A stretch of DNA of 64,000 bases from Micavibrio_A sp041655955 (GTDB taxonomy: Bacteria; Pseudomonadota; Alphaproteobacteria; Micavibrionales; Micavibrionaceae), in assembly GCA_041655955.1 (NCBI GenBank), contig JBBAEN010000001.1, positions 744,001 through 808,000 on the forward strand, read 5' to 3'. This document shows positions 49,484 through 59,330 of the stretch, piece by piece; position 1 is the stretch's first letter; every line of letters starts with the position of its first letter. The notes under the pieces were generated by a model. The model was given only the letters and a program-made list of their open reading frames with translations. It was not told where the DNA came from and did not search any database. Made by a program: the position numbers and the translations under genes.

Positions 49484-52400
49484 CTAGTTCTGACCGGATT
49501 GCGTCTGGGCGGGCGGCGCTTCCGCGCTACCGGTTGCGTTTTCGGCGGGAATGGTTTCAGGCTCTGCCGCCATATCCGACGACCTGCTCATCCGCGAATA
49601 ACCGTCAAGGAAACCTTGAAACATATCGATCTCCGAGATCATATTTTCGATAGCATCACGCGTGCCGACCATATCCGGCCTGCGCGAGCGTGTCACGATT
49701 TCAAACATCTGGCCGCGCGGCGTCCCCGCCATATGGGCATTATAACGCTCGCGCAGATTTGCAAGGGCGACGCGGTTGCCGGAGAGGTTGAGCGCAATCG
49801 CGCGGTTGAAAATCAATTCGCGCTGATAGTCGTTGAGCGGGCGGCGCGAGGAAATATCCTCCGCGGCAAGTAAATCATTCAGGGCAAAGGCGGCCTCTTC
49901 CCACTTGCCCGCCGTCCAGGCAATATCGGTTTTCAGCCTGTTCACATCGACATCGGGAACCATGGATTCCAAAACCTCCAAGGCTTCATCGGCCTTCCCT
50001 TCCATGGACAGGGCGCGGGCGCGCAGCAACCTGATTTGCCGCTGACGCTCCGCCCGCGCGGCGCGCAATAGGGGATCGATCTCTGCCGCTGCTGCCGCTG
50101 CTGCCGCGGCAGACGCCGCTTCATTTGCGCCTTGCGGCCCTGCCTGATCCGCCGCCCCCGTCTGCGGTGGAAGGAGCGACGCGCCCTCCTGTGCCGTTTG
50201 CGGAATCCGCCCCGCCGCGCGGTCGAGCGCCGCTTGCGCAACATCGAGCGAGCGCAACGCGCCGCCGGCATTCCCGTCAAGCAACCTGATGGCCGCAAGC
50301 CTGATGGCGACTTCGGCGCGGCGGTCGCCTTGGAGGCGGTTATTCACATGATGTTCAAGCAACGAAGCGGCACGGCCCAGCAATTCCGCCTGGACAAGGC
50401 GTTCCGCCAGCGTTTCGACGAACCCGTCCCCTTCCGGCCCCGGCGGCGTGAGATCCTTAAATTCCTCATAAAGGGCGATCGCCTCCATCGGCGGTACATC
50501 GCCAAGCTTGTTATCGGCAAAGACGCGGCGGAAAGATTGTGCCAGATAGGCCTTCGCCTCTTTCGCCGTTTCGCTGGAAGGCGCGATGCCGGCGGCGTTC
50601 CGCAAAACCGTCAACCCTTTCAGGTAATCGTTATGATCGACATAAACGACGCCGAGCCTGTAATTGATCAGCGTTTCAAGCTCATCACCGCGCCACGCAT
50701 AGCGAAGCCCCTCCAGCCTGTCGATCGCTTCTTCCGGCTTGATGTTCTTCCGCTCCATCTCAAGCCGCGTCAATGAAAGCCCCGCCTTGGCGCGGTACAG
50801 ATCGTCCTTGCCATCCTTGGCCAGTTTTTCCCAATAGCGCACGGCCTCATCCTCTTTTCCGGCCTGCCGCGCCGCCTCGCCCGACAGATAGGCCCAGGCG
50901 GAACGGCCTGACAAGGAAAGCTCCGGCAGATCGGCTTCCATGACTTTTAAAATAGATTGCGCCATCGGAATCTTTGCCGCCCGCAAGGCGATTTCCGCCA
51001 TTGAAAGGGAAAGCGGGACGCGCAGAGCGCGGGGATAAGAAGAAACCGGCGCGAGATCGGAAGGCAGTTCTTCAATAGCCTGTTTCCAGTCTTCCAGCCC
51101 CGCAAGCGTATAGACCCGCCAGAATTTTACATCGTCATATTTGCGCAGCTCCTCATTGCTGAAATCGACGATTGCCTCGTCGAATTTTCCAGACAAGGCA
51201 AAAGCAAGGCCGCGCAAAGCCTGAAACTCGACGCTGCTTTCAAGAGCCGGCGTTTTTTGCAAGGCGATGCGCATCAGGCCCAGCGCCTCTGCCCCACGGT
51301 GATTGGCCAGATTGACCTTTGCCGCCGTCAATATATCGCTGATGCGCGCATCTTCCGGCTTTGATGAGATGTCCATCATGATTGTATGAAGGTTCCGGCG
51401 CAAAGCCTGAAGCCCGCCCATTTCCCAGCGCGGAAAATTATAGATATTATTGCCGGACGGTTTTGCGGCGGCAGCCGCCGCCAGTTCCTGCGTCGAAAGC
51501 TGCGCTTCATTTGCCGCGCCCCCGTCCCCAGACTCCGCCGCCTCTTCAACGGAAGGCGCGGATGGATCCCTTCCGGCTTCAACATCCGCATCCGGCGGGG
51601 GTGTTGCTTCCGGCGGCGTTTCTGGCGCGGCTTCTCCCGAACCCGCTTCCGCATCCGGCGGCGGCGCCGAACGCGCCAAAGAAGAAGACAGCGCAAGCCC
51701 CCCTTCGCGGCCCACGCGCACCTGCCGCGTCGTCAGCCGCGCCTCTATGTCGTCTGTTTTCGGCACATAGGCCAGACCGATAATGCTGTTCAGCGCGCCG
51801 AGCTGTGCAAAGTCACGCGCCGGCCCCGCATATTGAGAGGCCCTTCCGCCCGTTACCACGCTTACCTCGTCGCCCGCGACGGGATCGCGCAGCGTCATCA
51901 CCTTGCGCATCGATTCCATCGGCCAGACGAGATCAGGCTCGCCCGCGCGCGGGGCATCCACATATGGAAGAACCGGCTTTATTTCGCGTTCTTTTTGCGT
52001 CAGCAGGATTTTCCACGCAAGCCCGCCGCCCTCGCCATAAGCATGGACGCCTTCGGGCAGATCCACCCGGTAAGCCGCGCCGCCTTCGATTGCGACAGGC
52101 GTTAACAGGCCGAAACGTCCCGCTTGCGGGCCTTTCAGGACAGGCACTGCCGGCTGGTCTTGCGTATCAAGGATGATCCACAGGCTTCCATTGCGCTCAT
52201 AGGCCGCCATGCCGACGCTAAAGATCGCGGCAAGGGTGATTTCATGGTCGGCGAGCGCGGGAGGCTCGACGGCGCGGCGCTCAATGTGCGGGACTTCAAC
52301 CGCCGGGGCGGGCATTGCCGCCTGTTTTGAAAAATCCCCATCCGGTTTTTGTTCGCCCGGTTTTGACGCGGCTTCGCTCCCCCGCCCGCCTTGTTTCTGT

Positions 52401-53029
52401 GCCACTTCTTTTTGGGCCAAAGCTTCCTTTGCCGGTATTTCTTGCGCTGAAGCTACCGGGGACGGGGACGGAGCTGGGGCTGGGGACGAGGCTGGTGCCG
52501 GGTTCTCTCCCCCCCCTTTTCGGGGCGGCTCTGTTTTTTGTCCGGCGGGTTTGGATGCCGCTTTGGGCGTATCGGCCCGCTTTACCGCAGCCGCTTTCGG
52601 AACGGGCGCGGCAGCCTTTGCGGGAGGCTTCACCGCGGCGGCGGGCTTTGCCTCTTTTGCCGGAGCCGCCGGATGATAGACATCGAGAACAAACCTGTTT
52701 TCGACTGTAAAGTCGCGGAATCGCGCATTGGAAGGAATGGTAATCGCCACCTGCAACGGCTCGCTCGCGCTTGAAATCGTCTTGATGCCGAGAACGCTTT
52801 TCCCCGCGCCCATCCCCGCCGCGTCCAGCGCCCCGCTCTTTGAAAAGCGAACCGTCACGCGGTCTTCCTGTTTGGAGATGGTATAGGCGGGCTTATCGTT
52901 CCATTCGAGGACAAGCCGCGTATAGTCTTCATGCTCGCCCGTACGGGCCGCGACCCTGCTTTGCGCATAGGCGGGGGCGGCCACAACCAAGGCCAAGAGA
53001 ACCCCCATCAAAAAACGTCCTGTCCGCAT
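49484..53029 (-). CDS. large exported TPR-repeat protein with AMIN-like N-terminus
   Basis: An 1181-residue secreted protein. Signal peptide MRTGRFLMGVLLALVVAAPA. Residues about 30-120 are beta-rich and AMIN-like (YTRLVLEWNDKPAYTISKQE). Residues about 125-245 are a Pro/Ala/Lys linker. A second beta-rich part follows. Residues about 560-1150 are helical repeats of the TPR type (ALGLMRIALQKTPALESSVE, EAVRYWEKLAKDGKD). The last 35 residues are low complexity. It is last in the fliL-fliM-DUF6468-motE-like run, so a role in the flagellum or envelope is likely but unproven. Confidence 0.85.
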   Translation of the reverse strand: MRTGRFLMGVLLALVVAAPAYAQSRVAARTGEHEDYTRLVLEWNDKPAYTISKQEDRVTVRFSKSGALDAAGMGAGKSVLGIKTISSASEPLQVAITIPSNARFRDFTVENRFVLDVYHPAAPAKEAKPAAAVKPPAKAAAPVPKAAAVKRADTPKAASKPAGQKTEPPRKGGGENPAPASSPAPAPSPSPVASAQEIPAKEALAQKEVAQKQGGRGSEAASKPGEQKPDGDFSKQAAMPAPAVEVPHIERRAVEPPALADHEITLAAIFSVGMAAYERNGSLWIILDTQDQPAVPVLKGPQAGRFGLLTPVAIEGGAAYRVDLPEGVHAYGEGGGLAWKILLTQKEREIKPVLPYVDAPRAGEPDLVWPMESMRKVMTLRDPVAGDEVSVVTGGRASQYAGPARDFAQLGALNSIIGLAYVPKTDDIEARLTTRQVRVGREGGLALSSSLARSAPPPDAEAGSGEAAPETPPEATPPPDADVEAGRDPSAPSVEEAAESGDGGAANEAQLSTQELAAAAAAKPSGNNIYNFPRWEMGGLQALRRNLHTIMMDISSKPEDARISDILTAAKVNLANHRGAEALGLMRIALQKTPALESSVEFQALRGLAFALSGKFDEAIVDFSNEELRKYDDVKFWRVYTLAGLEDWKQAIEELPSDLAPVSSYPRALRVPLSLSMAEIALRAAKIPMAQSILKVMEADLPELSLSGRSAWAYLSGEAARQAGKEDEAVRYWEKLAKDGKDDLYRAKAGLSLTRLEMERKNIKPEEAIDRLEGLRYAWRGDELETLINYRLGVVYVDHNDYLKGLTVLRNAAGIAPSSETAKEAKAYLAQSFRRVFADNKLGDVPPMEAIALYEEFKDLTPPGPEGDGFVETLAERLVQAELLGRAASLLEHHVNNRLQGDRRAEVAIRLAAIRLLDGNAGGALRSLDVAQAALDRAAGRIPQTAQEGASLLPPQTGAADQAGPQGANEAASAAAAAAAAAEIDPLLRAARAERQRQIRLLRARALSMEGKADEALEVLESMVPDVDVNRLKTDIAWTAGKWEEAAFALNDLLAAEDISSRRPLNDYQRELIFNRAIALNLSGNRVALANLRERYNAHMAGTPRGQMFEIVTRSRRPDMVGTRDAIENMISEIDMFQGFLDGYSRMSRSSDMAAEPETIPAENATGSAEAPPAQTQSGQN

Positions 53030-53105
53030 GAAGAAACCCTGCCACAGCGCGGCCCAAAGAACAAGGCGGGAGGCAAGCGGATATCACTGATATCCAACCA
53101 TTATT

Positions 53106-53933
53106 TTACCGCTGCAACGGAAAATCCGGCAAGGATGGAAGCTTGTTCTGTTCGGCCAGCATAATCGTTACGTTGCGCGCTTTTTCGGCGTCCATTGCGG
53201 CGATGATCGGGGCCGACTTGCGCTCGGACATTCTGGTCACGACCTGCAGCAGCACATCCATATCCAGCGTGTTGAAAATCCGCGCGGCATCCTTGGCTTT
53301 CATGCCCTCATAAATCTTGACGAGGCTGGCGATCCGCCCCTCTTCTTCCTCATTCTGCCGGACAAGAAGCCCTTCTATGTCTTCCTTGATGGCAAGAAGC
53401 TCCTGCGTCTTTTGTTCAAGTTCCGCCTGCGCGGCCTTAAGCAGGGCCTCGCGCATCACCAGCTCTTTTTCCTTGGAATCAAGATCCCTGCGGCGCTTGG
53501 TCAGATCCGCGAATAATTCCATACGGACATCGGAATATTGATCGTCGAGATCTTCCGGCCCCCGCCAATCGCCCGCCGCGGGGGGCGAACCCGCCTCACC
53601 GGATGCGCCGCCCGCAATACCGCCCGCAGCACCGCCAAGGGAAGGCGGTTCTATAACGGGAGGGGCCTGTTCTTGCTGTGCCGTCCTTGTTCCCGTGCGG
53701 GACAAGCCGTCCTGCGACGGGGGGGGAGCAGTTCCGGCATCCCCCGCCGCCGGTTCAAAATCATTGAGATCCCCGCCCGCAAGATCATGCCCTTCCTTAA
53801 TCGCCGCATAGGCGTCACCCGCGGCCAGATGGCGGACGAATTCGCTAAAACGGACGCCGAAAGCCAGCGCCGCCAGAATCATCAGGGCCGGAAGAATGCG
53901 CAGGCCGAAAAGCTGTTCCTTCTTCGCGGCCAT
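53106..53933 (-). CDS. MotE-like flagellar protein (MgtE N-domain-like)
   Basis: A 275-residue protein. An N-terminal membrane helix (LRILPALMILAALAFGV), a Pro/Gly-rich spacer (about 50-120), a coiled coil (about 135-205) and the C-terminal MgtE-N-like domain KIYEGMKAKDAARIFNTLD with PIIAAMDAEKARNVTIML. This is the layout of MotE, the periplasmic chaperone of MotC. It is 3 bp after the DUF6468 gene. Confidence 0.85.
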   Translation of the reverse strand: MAAKKEQLFGLRILPALMILAALAFGVRFSEFVRHLAAGDAYAAIKEGHDLAGGDLNDFEPAAGDAGTAPPPSQDGLSRTGTRTAQQEQAPPVIEPPSLGGAAGGIAGGASGEAGSPPAAGDWRGPEDLDDQYSDVRMELFADLTKRRRDLDSKEKELVMREALLKAAQAELEQKTQELLAIKEDIEGLLVRQNEEEEGRIASLVKIYEGMKAKDAARIFNTLDMDVLLQVVTRMSERKSAPIIAAMDAEKARNVTIMLAEQNKLPSLPDFPLQR

Positions 53934-53936
53934 GGG

Positions 53937-54611
53937 CTACGCCCTCCCGCGCAAGCGGGATTTTCCGCTCTGGAGAGCCTCGAACAATTCGCGCTCGGCC
54001 TGACTTTGCAGGCCCGGAGCCGGAACGCCGGACGCGGGCGCATTCAGGAAAGCTTCGTCCTCGTCATAGGCTTCTTCTTCACGGCCCCCATTCATAACGC
54101 CGCCGGCTTCAAAGAAATCCTCTTCATCGCCGTAAAAATCCCGGTCGCGAATGGCAAATCCCGTGGCCGGAACCTCGCGCCGCACATTAGGAACGCGCGG
54201 CAACTCATTGTTATAGCGAATAGGTTCCGGCTGCGCCACCAATGCTTCCTGCGGCGCGGATTCTATCTTTCCAAGAAGCGCGCTGTTGCGTTCGGCAAGC
54301 TCTTCGAGCCTGTCGGCAAGGCTGTTCCCGCTCTCGTTCATAATCTTAAGCTCATCCGCCAGACTCTTGGCATCGCTGATAATTTCATCAAGCTCAAGCC
54401 CCGTTTTACGGGCCACATTCTGCATCCCGCCCACGGCATTCTCGGCCTGCGTGATGTTCGCGACAAGCCGCGTTACCAATTCCTCCATCGCTTCACGGCT
54501 TTGCCTGAAACTTTTCAAGGAATGGCTCAGGCGAAAGGCGAAAAACACCGTCGCCACCAAAAGGACGAGGATGCTTATATCAATCAAAAGGGCGAGGCTG
54601 AACTCCATCAA
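53937..54611 (-). CDS. DUF6468 family membrane protein
   Basis: A 224-residue protein with one N-terminal membrane helix (LLIDISILVLLVATVFFAF), a coiled-coil region (about 30-110: MEELVTRLVANITQAENAVG) and an acidic, disordered C-terminal half. It is found with fliM/motE-like genes in Alphaproteobacteria; function unknown. It overlaps fliM by 4 bp. Confidence 0.78.
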   Translation of the reverse strand: MMEFSLALLIDISILVLLVATVFFAFRLSHSLKSFRQSREAMEELVTRLVANITQAENAVGGMQNVARKTGLELDEIISDAKSLADELKIMNESGNSLADRLEELAERNSALLGKIESAPQEALVAQPEPIRYNNELPRVPNVRREVPATGFAIRDRDFYGDEEDFFEAGGVMNGGREEEAYDEDEAFLNAPASGVPAPGLQSQAERELFEALQSGKSRLRGRA

Positions 54612-55678
54612 TCCTCACTATACTCTTTGGGTGGGATATAGCGCTCGATACGGACGGCGATGCCATCCTGTTTCTGTCCGGCGGGGCCTTTGAACATCGG
54701 GAAATGGCCGCAGCGCAGCTCCATCTCGTCTTCCGGCCTTGTATTGAAAACCAGTTTTGTGCCGACTTTCCATTCCAGCATTTCGCGGAGCAGAACGGTG
54801 CGCTCGCCTAAAATAGCCTGAAGCTGCACTTCCGTCTGGTAAAGTTCCTTGGTCAGGTGACTTTCCCAGATGGAGTCGCGCCCGAATTTCTCCCCCATAA
54901 ACATCTGGAGCAGCAATTCGCGGATAGGTTCCAGCGTCGCATAGGGGATAATAATCTCGACCCTGCCGCCGCGATCGCCCATATCGACCCGCAAACGCGC
55001 AAGGACGCAGGCATTGCCGCTTTGGGAAATCGTCGCGAAACGCGGGTTCGTTTCCATCCGGTCAAGCGTAAAGGACACGGGGGAAAGCGGGTCGAAGGCG
55101 GATGAAAGGTCGGAAAGCGTCGCCTGGATCATCCGCTCGACCAATTTGGTTTCGATGGTGGTATAGGGGCGCCCCTCCACGCGGATGGCCGGAGTCCCCT
55201 TGCGCCCGCCGAGCAGGACATCGACGATGGAATAGATAAGGGCGGAATCGGCGACCATCAAACCATGGTTGTCCCATTCCTCCGCCTTGAACACGCACAG
55301 CATGGCCGGAAGCGGGATGGAATTCATGTAATCGCCGAAACGCACCGTGGACACGTTATCAAGACTGACCTCGACATTGTCCGATGTCAGGTTCCGCAAT
55401 GTCGTTGACATAAGGCGGACAAGCCGGTCGAACACAATATCGAGCATCGGCAGGCGCTCGTAATTGACCATCGCCGAATTGACAAGCGCCATGACGCCGG
55501 ACGTTTCGCCGCCGCCGGCCAGATCGTCGTCAAAGCCGAGCAGGGAGTCGATTTCATCCTGATTCAGGATCCGGCTCTCCCCCCCCATGGCTTCGGCCAT
55601 GGCATCCTCGGCAGACAGATCGTTCATCAGATCTATTTCGTCCGCAGCGGTTTCGCTCTGGGTTTCCGTATCGCTCAT
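54608..55678 (-). CDS. fliM: flagellar motor switch protein FliM
   Basis: A 356-residue C-ring protein. The N-terminal CheY-binding type motif is ILNQDEIDSLLGF (about 38-50), the middle CheC-like domain follows (YERLPMLDIVFDRLVRLMST), then the C-terminal SpoA domain (GTKLVFNTRPEDEMELRCGH). The ATG at 55678 (MSDTETQS) is preferred over an in-frame TTG at 55693. Confidence 0.94.
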   Translation of the reverse strand: MSDTETQSETAADEIDLMNDLSAEDAMAEAMGGESRILNQDEIDSLLGFDDDLAGGGETSGVMALVNSAMVNYERLPMLDIVFDRLVRLMSTTLRNLTSDNVEVSLDNVSTVRFGDYMNSIPLPAMLCVFKAEEWDNHGLMVADSALIYSIVDVLLGGRKGTPAIRVEGRPYTTIETKLVERMIQATLSDLSSAFDPLSPVSFTLDRMETNPRFATISQSGNACVLARLRVDMGDRGGRVEIIIPYATLEPIRELLLQMFMGEKFGRDSIWESHLTKELYQTEVQLQAILGERTVLLREMLEWKVGTKLVFNTRPEDEMELRCGHFPMFKGPAGQKQDGIAVRIERYIPPKEYSED

Positions 55679-55772
55679 CTCGCCTGTTACCAAGTCACCT
55701 TATTATATTGATTTACCGTCACCGGAGGACATCGCAAGAATCATGCCGCGCCCGTCCGGTTCGCTTTCCATA

Positions 55773-56330
55773 CTATTGTATCAGAATTTCCTGAAACAGA
55801 ACATCCTGCACCTCTACCGGATAGGCCGCCTGATTGACGCGGGCGAGCAATTCTATCTGGAGCCTGTAAATTCCGGCGGAACCGCGCAGGTCGCGTACGC
55901 GCAGCTCACGCAAATAAGTCTGGAACTGATCGACGACGCGCGGCAAAACCTGTTCTACAGCAAGGAGATCCGCATCGTTCTTCAGCTCAAGCTGCACGGA
56001 CAGGCGCAGATAACGCTGCGCCCTGTCTTCGCTATTGAGATTCACGACCATGTCCGGCAGTTTCAAAAACCTGACGCTGCCGCTCGCAGCACCGTCCCCT
56101 TGGGGGGAAGCGGGCTTTGCCGCGCCTTGCGCGACCTCTTCCTGCACCGCGTCGTCTTTTGTGAGCAATTTGTCTAAAAAGCCGGAGAAATAAAGCCCCG
56201 CGCCAAGCCCCGCGAGAATGAACAAAACAACGACAATCAGGATCACCCCGGTTTTCTTCTTCCCCTCATCGCCAAACGGCTCCCCGCCCCCGTCAAGCGA
56301 TGCGTCAACTTGTCCCTGTTCGTCAGCCAT
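55773..56330 (-). CDS. fliL: flagellar basal body-associated protein FliL
   Basis: A 185-residue single-pass protein. A charged N-terminus, a membrane helix (VILIVVVLFILAGLGAGLYF), a low-complexity linker and the periplasmic FliL domain (VRFLKLPDMVVNLNSEDRAQ, LSVQLELKN). It strengthens stator-rotor coupling. It is the first gene of the fliL-fliM run; the 403 bp upstream are shared with the divergent flgF. Confidence 0.9.
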   Translation of the reverse strand: MADEQGQVDASLDGGGEPFGDEGKKKTGVILIVVVLFILAGLGAGLYFSGFLDKLLTKDDAVQEEVAQGAAKPASPQGDGAASGSVRFLKLPDMVVNLNSEDRAQRYLRLSVQLELKNDADLLAVEQVLPRVVDQFQTYLRELRVRDLRGSAGIYRLQIELLARVNQAAYPVEVQDVLFQEILIQ

Positions 56331-56688
56331 GCCGTGCCTTCCCTCAAATCAAGATTGCGCGCCAGTATAAATCGGATTCCGCCAATGATAACAGACCCTT
56401 TATCAATTCCGCCCACAATCCCTTGTGAATCGCCGCAGATAAAGCGGATAAAACGGATAGAAGATACCGCTATAAGCCGAGGCCCGCGGCGATGACCATA
56501 CACGCAAGGCCCCTCCCCCGCCCCCCTCCTTTCCCGCGGCCTGTAAGACGGGTGGCTAAGACGGGCGGCAATTTTTTCCGCGCTACGGTGCAAAACATGG
56601 CCGAAATTACCCAAGCTTTGTGCTTTTTGCTGCCGCACGCGCCTGTGCATAAATTCATAACGCCTTTCTCCCGCTCGGTTTTTACAGT
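56331..56688. other. fliL-flgF divergent spacer
   Basis: About 360 bp between the two flagellar operons. The flgF-proximal end carries a sigma-54-like site. The rest includes pyrimidine-rich stretches (CCCCTCCCCCGCCCCCCTCC near 56511) and a TATACT-like hexamer on the minus strand near 56368 without a convincing -35. No gene supported. Confidence 0.5.
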
Positions 56689-56704
56689 TGGCACGGCTTT
56701 CGCA
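56689..56704 (+). promoter_or_regulatory. candidate sigma-54 promoter of the flgF operon
   Basis: TGGCACGGCTTTCGCA with GG and GC 10 bp apart, 29 bp before the flgF start codon. It matches the sites before flgB and flgI at TGGCACG and at the GCA end. Confidence 0.65.
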
Positions 56705-56733
56705 ACACTCCCGGCAGAGGAGTTTATTGGAAC

Positions 56734-57456
56734 ATGGAAAATTCACTCTATGTCGGATTGTCTGGACAGGTTGCGCTCGAAGCGAAAATGGCTCTCGTGG
56801 CGAACAATGTCGCCAATCTCAATACGCCCGGCTATCGCGGCCAGAACATGGTCTTTAAGGAATTCATCTCCGATCAGCGGAATATGAAGGCGGACGTGTC
56901 GCTGGTTTACGATTACGGCCAGTACGACGTCACCGACCCCGGCCCCATCAAAAGCACGGGCAACGCGCTTGATGTCGCCCTGGTCGGCCCCGGTTTTATC
57001 GGCATCCAGACGCCGCAGGGCGTCCAATATACGCGCGGCGGCAATTTTTCCATCAACGCGCTTGGCGAGCTTGTGACGGCCCGCGGTTTCAAGGTCGCCA
57101 ATGAAGGCGGCGGCACAATCACCATTCCCGCCGAAGCGCGCTTTGTTACAATCGGCGAAAACGGATCGATTTCCACGGATCAGGGCATCGTCGACGCCAT
57201 CATGATTTCGGAATTCGAACATTACCAAAAGCTGGAACCGCAAGGAAACGGGCTTTACGCGACGGACGATCCCGCCATCCCCGCGACCGGCACGAAAATG
57301 CTTCAGGGAAAGCTTGAAGGCTCGAATGTTTCCGCCGTCGTCGAAATGACCCGCATGATCGATCTGGTGCGCGAATATCAGGCCATCCAGAACGCCATGC
57401 AAAACGAACATGACCGGCAGCAAACAGCCATACAGCGCATCTTGCGCAACACATAA
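56734..57456 (+). CDS. flgF: flagellar proximal rod protein FlgF
   Basis: A 240-residue rod protein. N-terminal YVGLSGQVALEAKMALVANN then VANLNTPGYRG, central D1-type fold, C-terminal helix (MTRMIDLVREYQAIQNAMQN). First gene of the flgF-flgG-flgA-flgH operon. AGAGGAG precedes the start. Confidence 0.94.
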   Translation: MENSLYVGLSGQVALEAKMALVANNVANLNTPGYRGQNMVFKEFISDQRNMKADVSLVYDYGQYDVTDPGPIKSTGNALDVALVGPGFIGIQTPQGVQYTRGGNFSINALGELVTARGFKVANEGGGTITIPAEARFVTIGENGSISTDQGIVDAIMISEFEHYQKLEPQGNGLYATDDPAIPATGTKMLQGKLEGSNVSAVVEMTRMIDLVREYQAIQNAMQNEHDRQQTAIQRILRNT

Positions 57457-57488
57457 CAGGATAAAGCAGGAAGAAGGAAGAAGCAGCC

Positions 57489-58274
57489 ATGATGAGATCC
57501 CTTGATATCGGCGCGACGGGCATGCTGGCCCAGCAAATGAACGTCGATGTGATTTCCAACAACATCGCGAACACGACGACGTCGGGATTCAAGCGCCAGC
57601 GCGCGGAGTTTCACGATCTGATCTATCAAAACAAACAACGCCCCGGCGCCATGAATATCGACGGCAACACCATGCCGACCGGCATGCAGTTCGGGCTTGG
57701 CGTCGGCCTCGGCTCCATCTACCGCCTGCATGAACAAGGCACGATCAAGGTCACGGAAAACCCGCTCGACCTTGCCATCACGGGCGAAGGCTACTTCCAG
57801 ATCCAGATGCCGAACGGCGACACGGCCTATACGCGCTCCGGCGTTTTCCAGCTCAATGAAAACGGCGACGTCGTCACCGCGCAAGGCTATCTGGTCGATC
57901 CGGGCATCACCGTCCCCGACGATACGGTCGATATCGTCGTCACGGTCGCGGGCGAAGTTTTCGCAAAGCTTCCCAACACCATAGCGATGCAAAATGTCGG
58001 GCAGCTCCAGCTCGCGACATTCGTAAATCCCGCCGGCCTTGACGGGATCGGCGATACGCTCTTCCTTGAAACGGCGGCTTCGGGCGCGCCGACCGTGGGC
58101 AACCCGTCGGAAGAAAATTTCGGGCAGATCCGCCAGGGCGCGCTTGAAAACTCGAACGTCAACGTCGTCGAGGAAATCACCAACCTGATTACGGCGCAAC
58201 GCGCTTACGAGATGAACTCGAAAGTCATCACGGCAAGCGACGAGATGCTGCAAACAGCCGTACAGCTGAGATAG
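57489..58274 (+). CDS. flgG: flagellar distal rod protein FlgG
   Basis: A 261-residue rod protein. N-terminal LDIGATGMLAQQMNVDVISN then NIANTTTSGFKRQR; the conserved EGYFQIQMPNGDTAYTRSG in the centre; C-terminal EEITNLITAQRAYEMNSKVI. Standard length. AGGAAG precedes the start and flgA follows after 45 bp. Confidence 0.96.
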   Translation: MMRSLDIGATGMLAQQMNVDVISNNIANTTTSGFKRQRAEFHDLIYQNKQRPGAMNIDGNTMPTGMQFGLGVGLGSIYRLHEQGTIKVTENPLDLAITGEGYFQIQMPNGDTAYTRSGVFQLNENGDVVTAQGYLVDPGITVPDDTVDIVVTVAGEVFAKLPNTIAMQNVGQLQLATFVNPAGLDGIGDTLFLETAASGAPTVGNPSEENFGQIRQGALENSNVNVVEEITNLITAQRAYEMNSKVITASDEMLQTAVQLR

Positions 58275-58319
58275 GCGCGCTTAAAAGCGCAAGGCGAAAG
58301 CCACTGAAAGGAGTATGAC

Positions 58320-59285
58320 ATGATCCGCGATTTTACCGAGCAACTGGAGCTGGCCGCCCGCATAGCGCTCTTCCTTGCCGCCATCAGCGCGGGCGTCGTC
58401 ATCCTCCTTGCCGGAACCAAGGCCGCCATGGCGGCGTCCTTGCGGCCCGAAACGATTATTTCCGGCGATTACATCAAGCTCGGCGATATTTTCCAGGACG
58501 TTAAAAACGCCGATTATATACTCGGCCCCGCCCCGCAGCCGGGGCAGGAAATGATCCTGAACGCAAGGACGCTCTACCGCATCGCCACCTCAATGAATGT
58601 CCGCTGGGCGCCCGCAACCTCCGCCGAGCAAATCGTCCTGCGCCGCGAAGCGACCTATGTTCCCGAAAGCGAAATCAACGCGGCGATCGAATCCCGCCTG
58701 CGTGATAACGGCCTCGACAGTAAATTCACGGTTAATTATATGAACGCACCGGAAACGATTATCCTTCCCGCCGGAAGCGATGCGAGCGTCGAGATCACGG
58801 CCTTTAATTACGATCCGCAAAATGACAGTTTCAACGCCGTACTCGTCGCGCCTTCCGCGGACAAACCTTTGCGCAGGATTACGGCCTCCGGGCGTATTGA
58901 AAGGCTGGTATCCGTCCCTGTCCTGAAAAACACGCTGCGCGCCGGCGATATTATCGGCGCCATGGATATTGATTATATCGACATGCCGCAAAGCCGCGTT
59001 TCAAACGGCATGGTGACGGACGCCGAAGGACTCGTCAACATGACGCCGCGGCGGCCCATTCAGGCAGGCAAGCCCGTCGCCCTCAACGAACTCGAACGCC
59101 CGAAAATGGTCGATAGGGGCGATATGATAACGCTTATCTTTGCCGAAGGCCCTATGCGCCTGACGGTGCAAGGAAAATCCATGCAGGCCGGGGCGCTCGG
59201 CGACATAGTGCGCGTATCGAACCTGAGCAGTAACAAAAATCTTCAAGGCACCGTCACCGGCGACCGCGAAGTCACCATCCACTAG
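58320..59285 (+). CDS. flgA: flagellar P-ring assembly chaperone FlgA
   Basis: A 321-residue periplasmic protein helping P-ring assembly around the rod. The N-terminal hydrophobic segment (IALFLAAISAGVVILLAG) ends in AAMA, a signal peptide. The C-terminal SAF domain shows VLKNTLRAGDIIGAMDIDYI, RRPIQAGKPVALNELERPKM and GDIVRVSNLSSNKNLQG. It lies in the flgG-flgA-flgH order, common in Alphaproteobacteria. Confidence 0.92.
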   Translation: MIRDFTEQLELAARIALFLAAISAGVVILLAGTKAAMAASLRPETIISGDYIKLGDIFQDVKNADYILGPAPQPGQEMILNARTLYRIATSMNVRWAPATSAEQIVLRREATYVPESEINAAIESRLRDNGLDSKFTVNYMNAPETIILPAGSDASVEITAFNYDPQNDSFNAVLVAPSADKPLRRITASGRIERLVSVPVLKNTLRAGDIIGAMDIDYIDMPQSRVSNGMVTDAEGLVNMTPRRPIQAGKPVALNELERPKMVDRGDMITLIFAEGPMRLTVQGKSMQAGALGDIVRVSNLSSNKNLQGTVTGDREVTIH

Positions 59286-59330
59286 AAAAACACATGTTGA
59301 ACGGATCCTTCCGCAAGAAGGAATTGGAGT

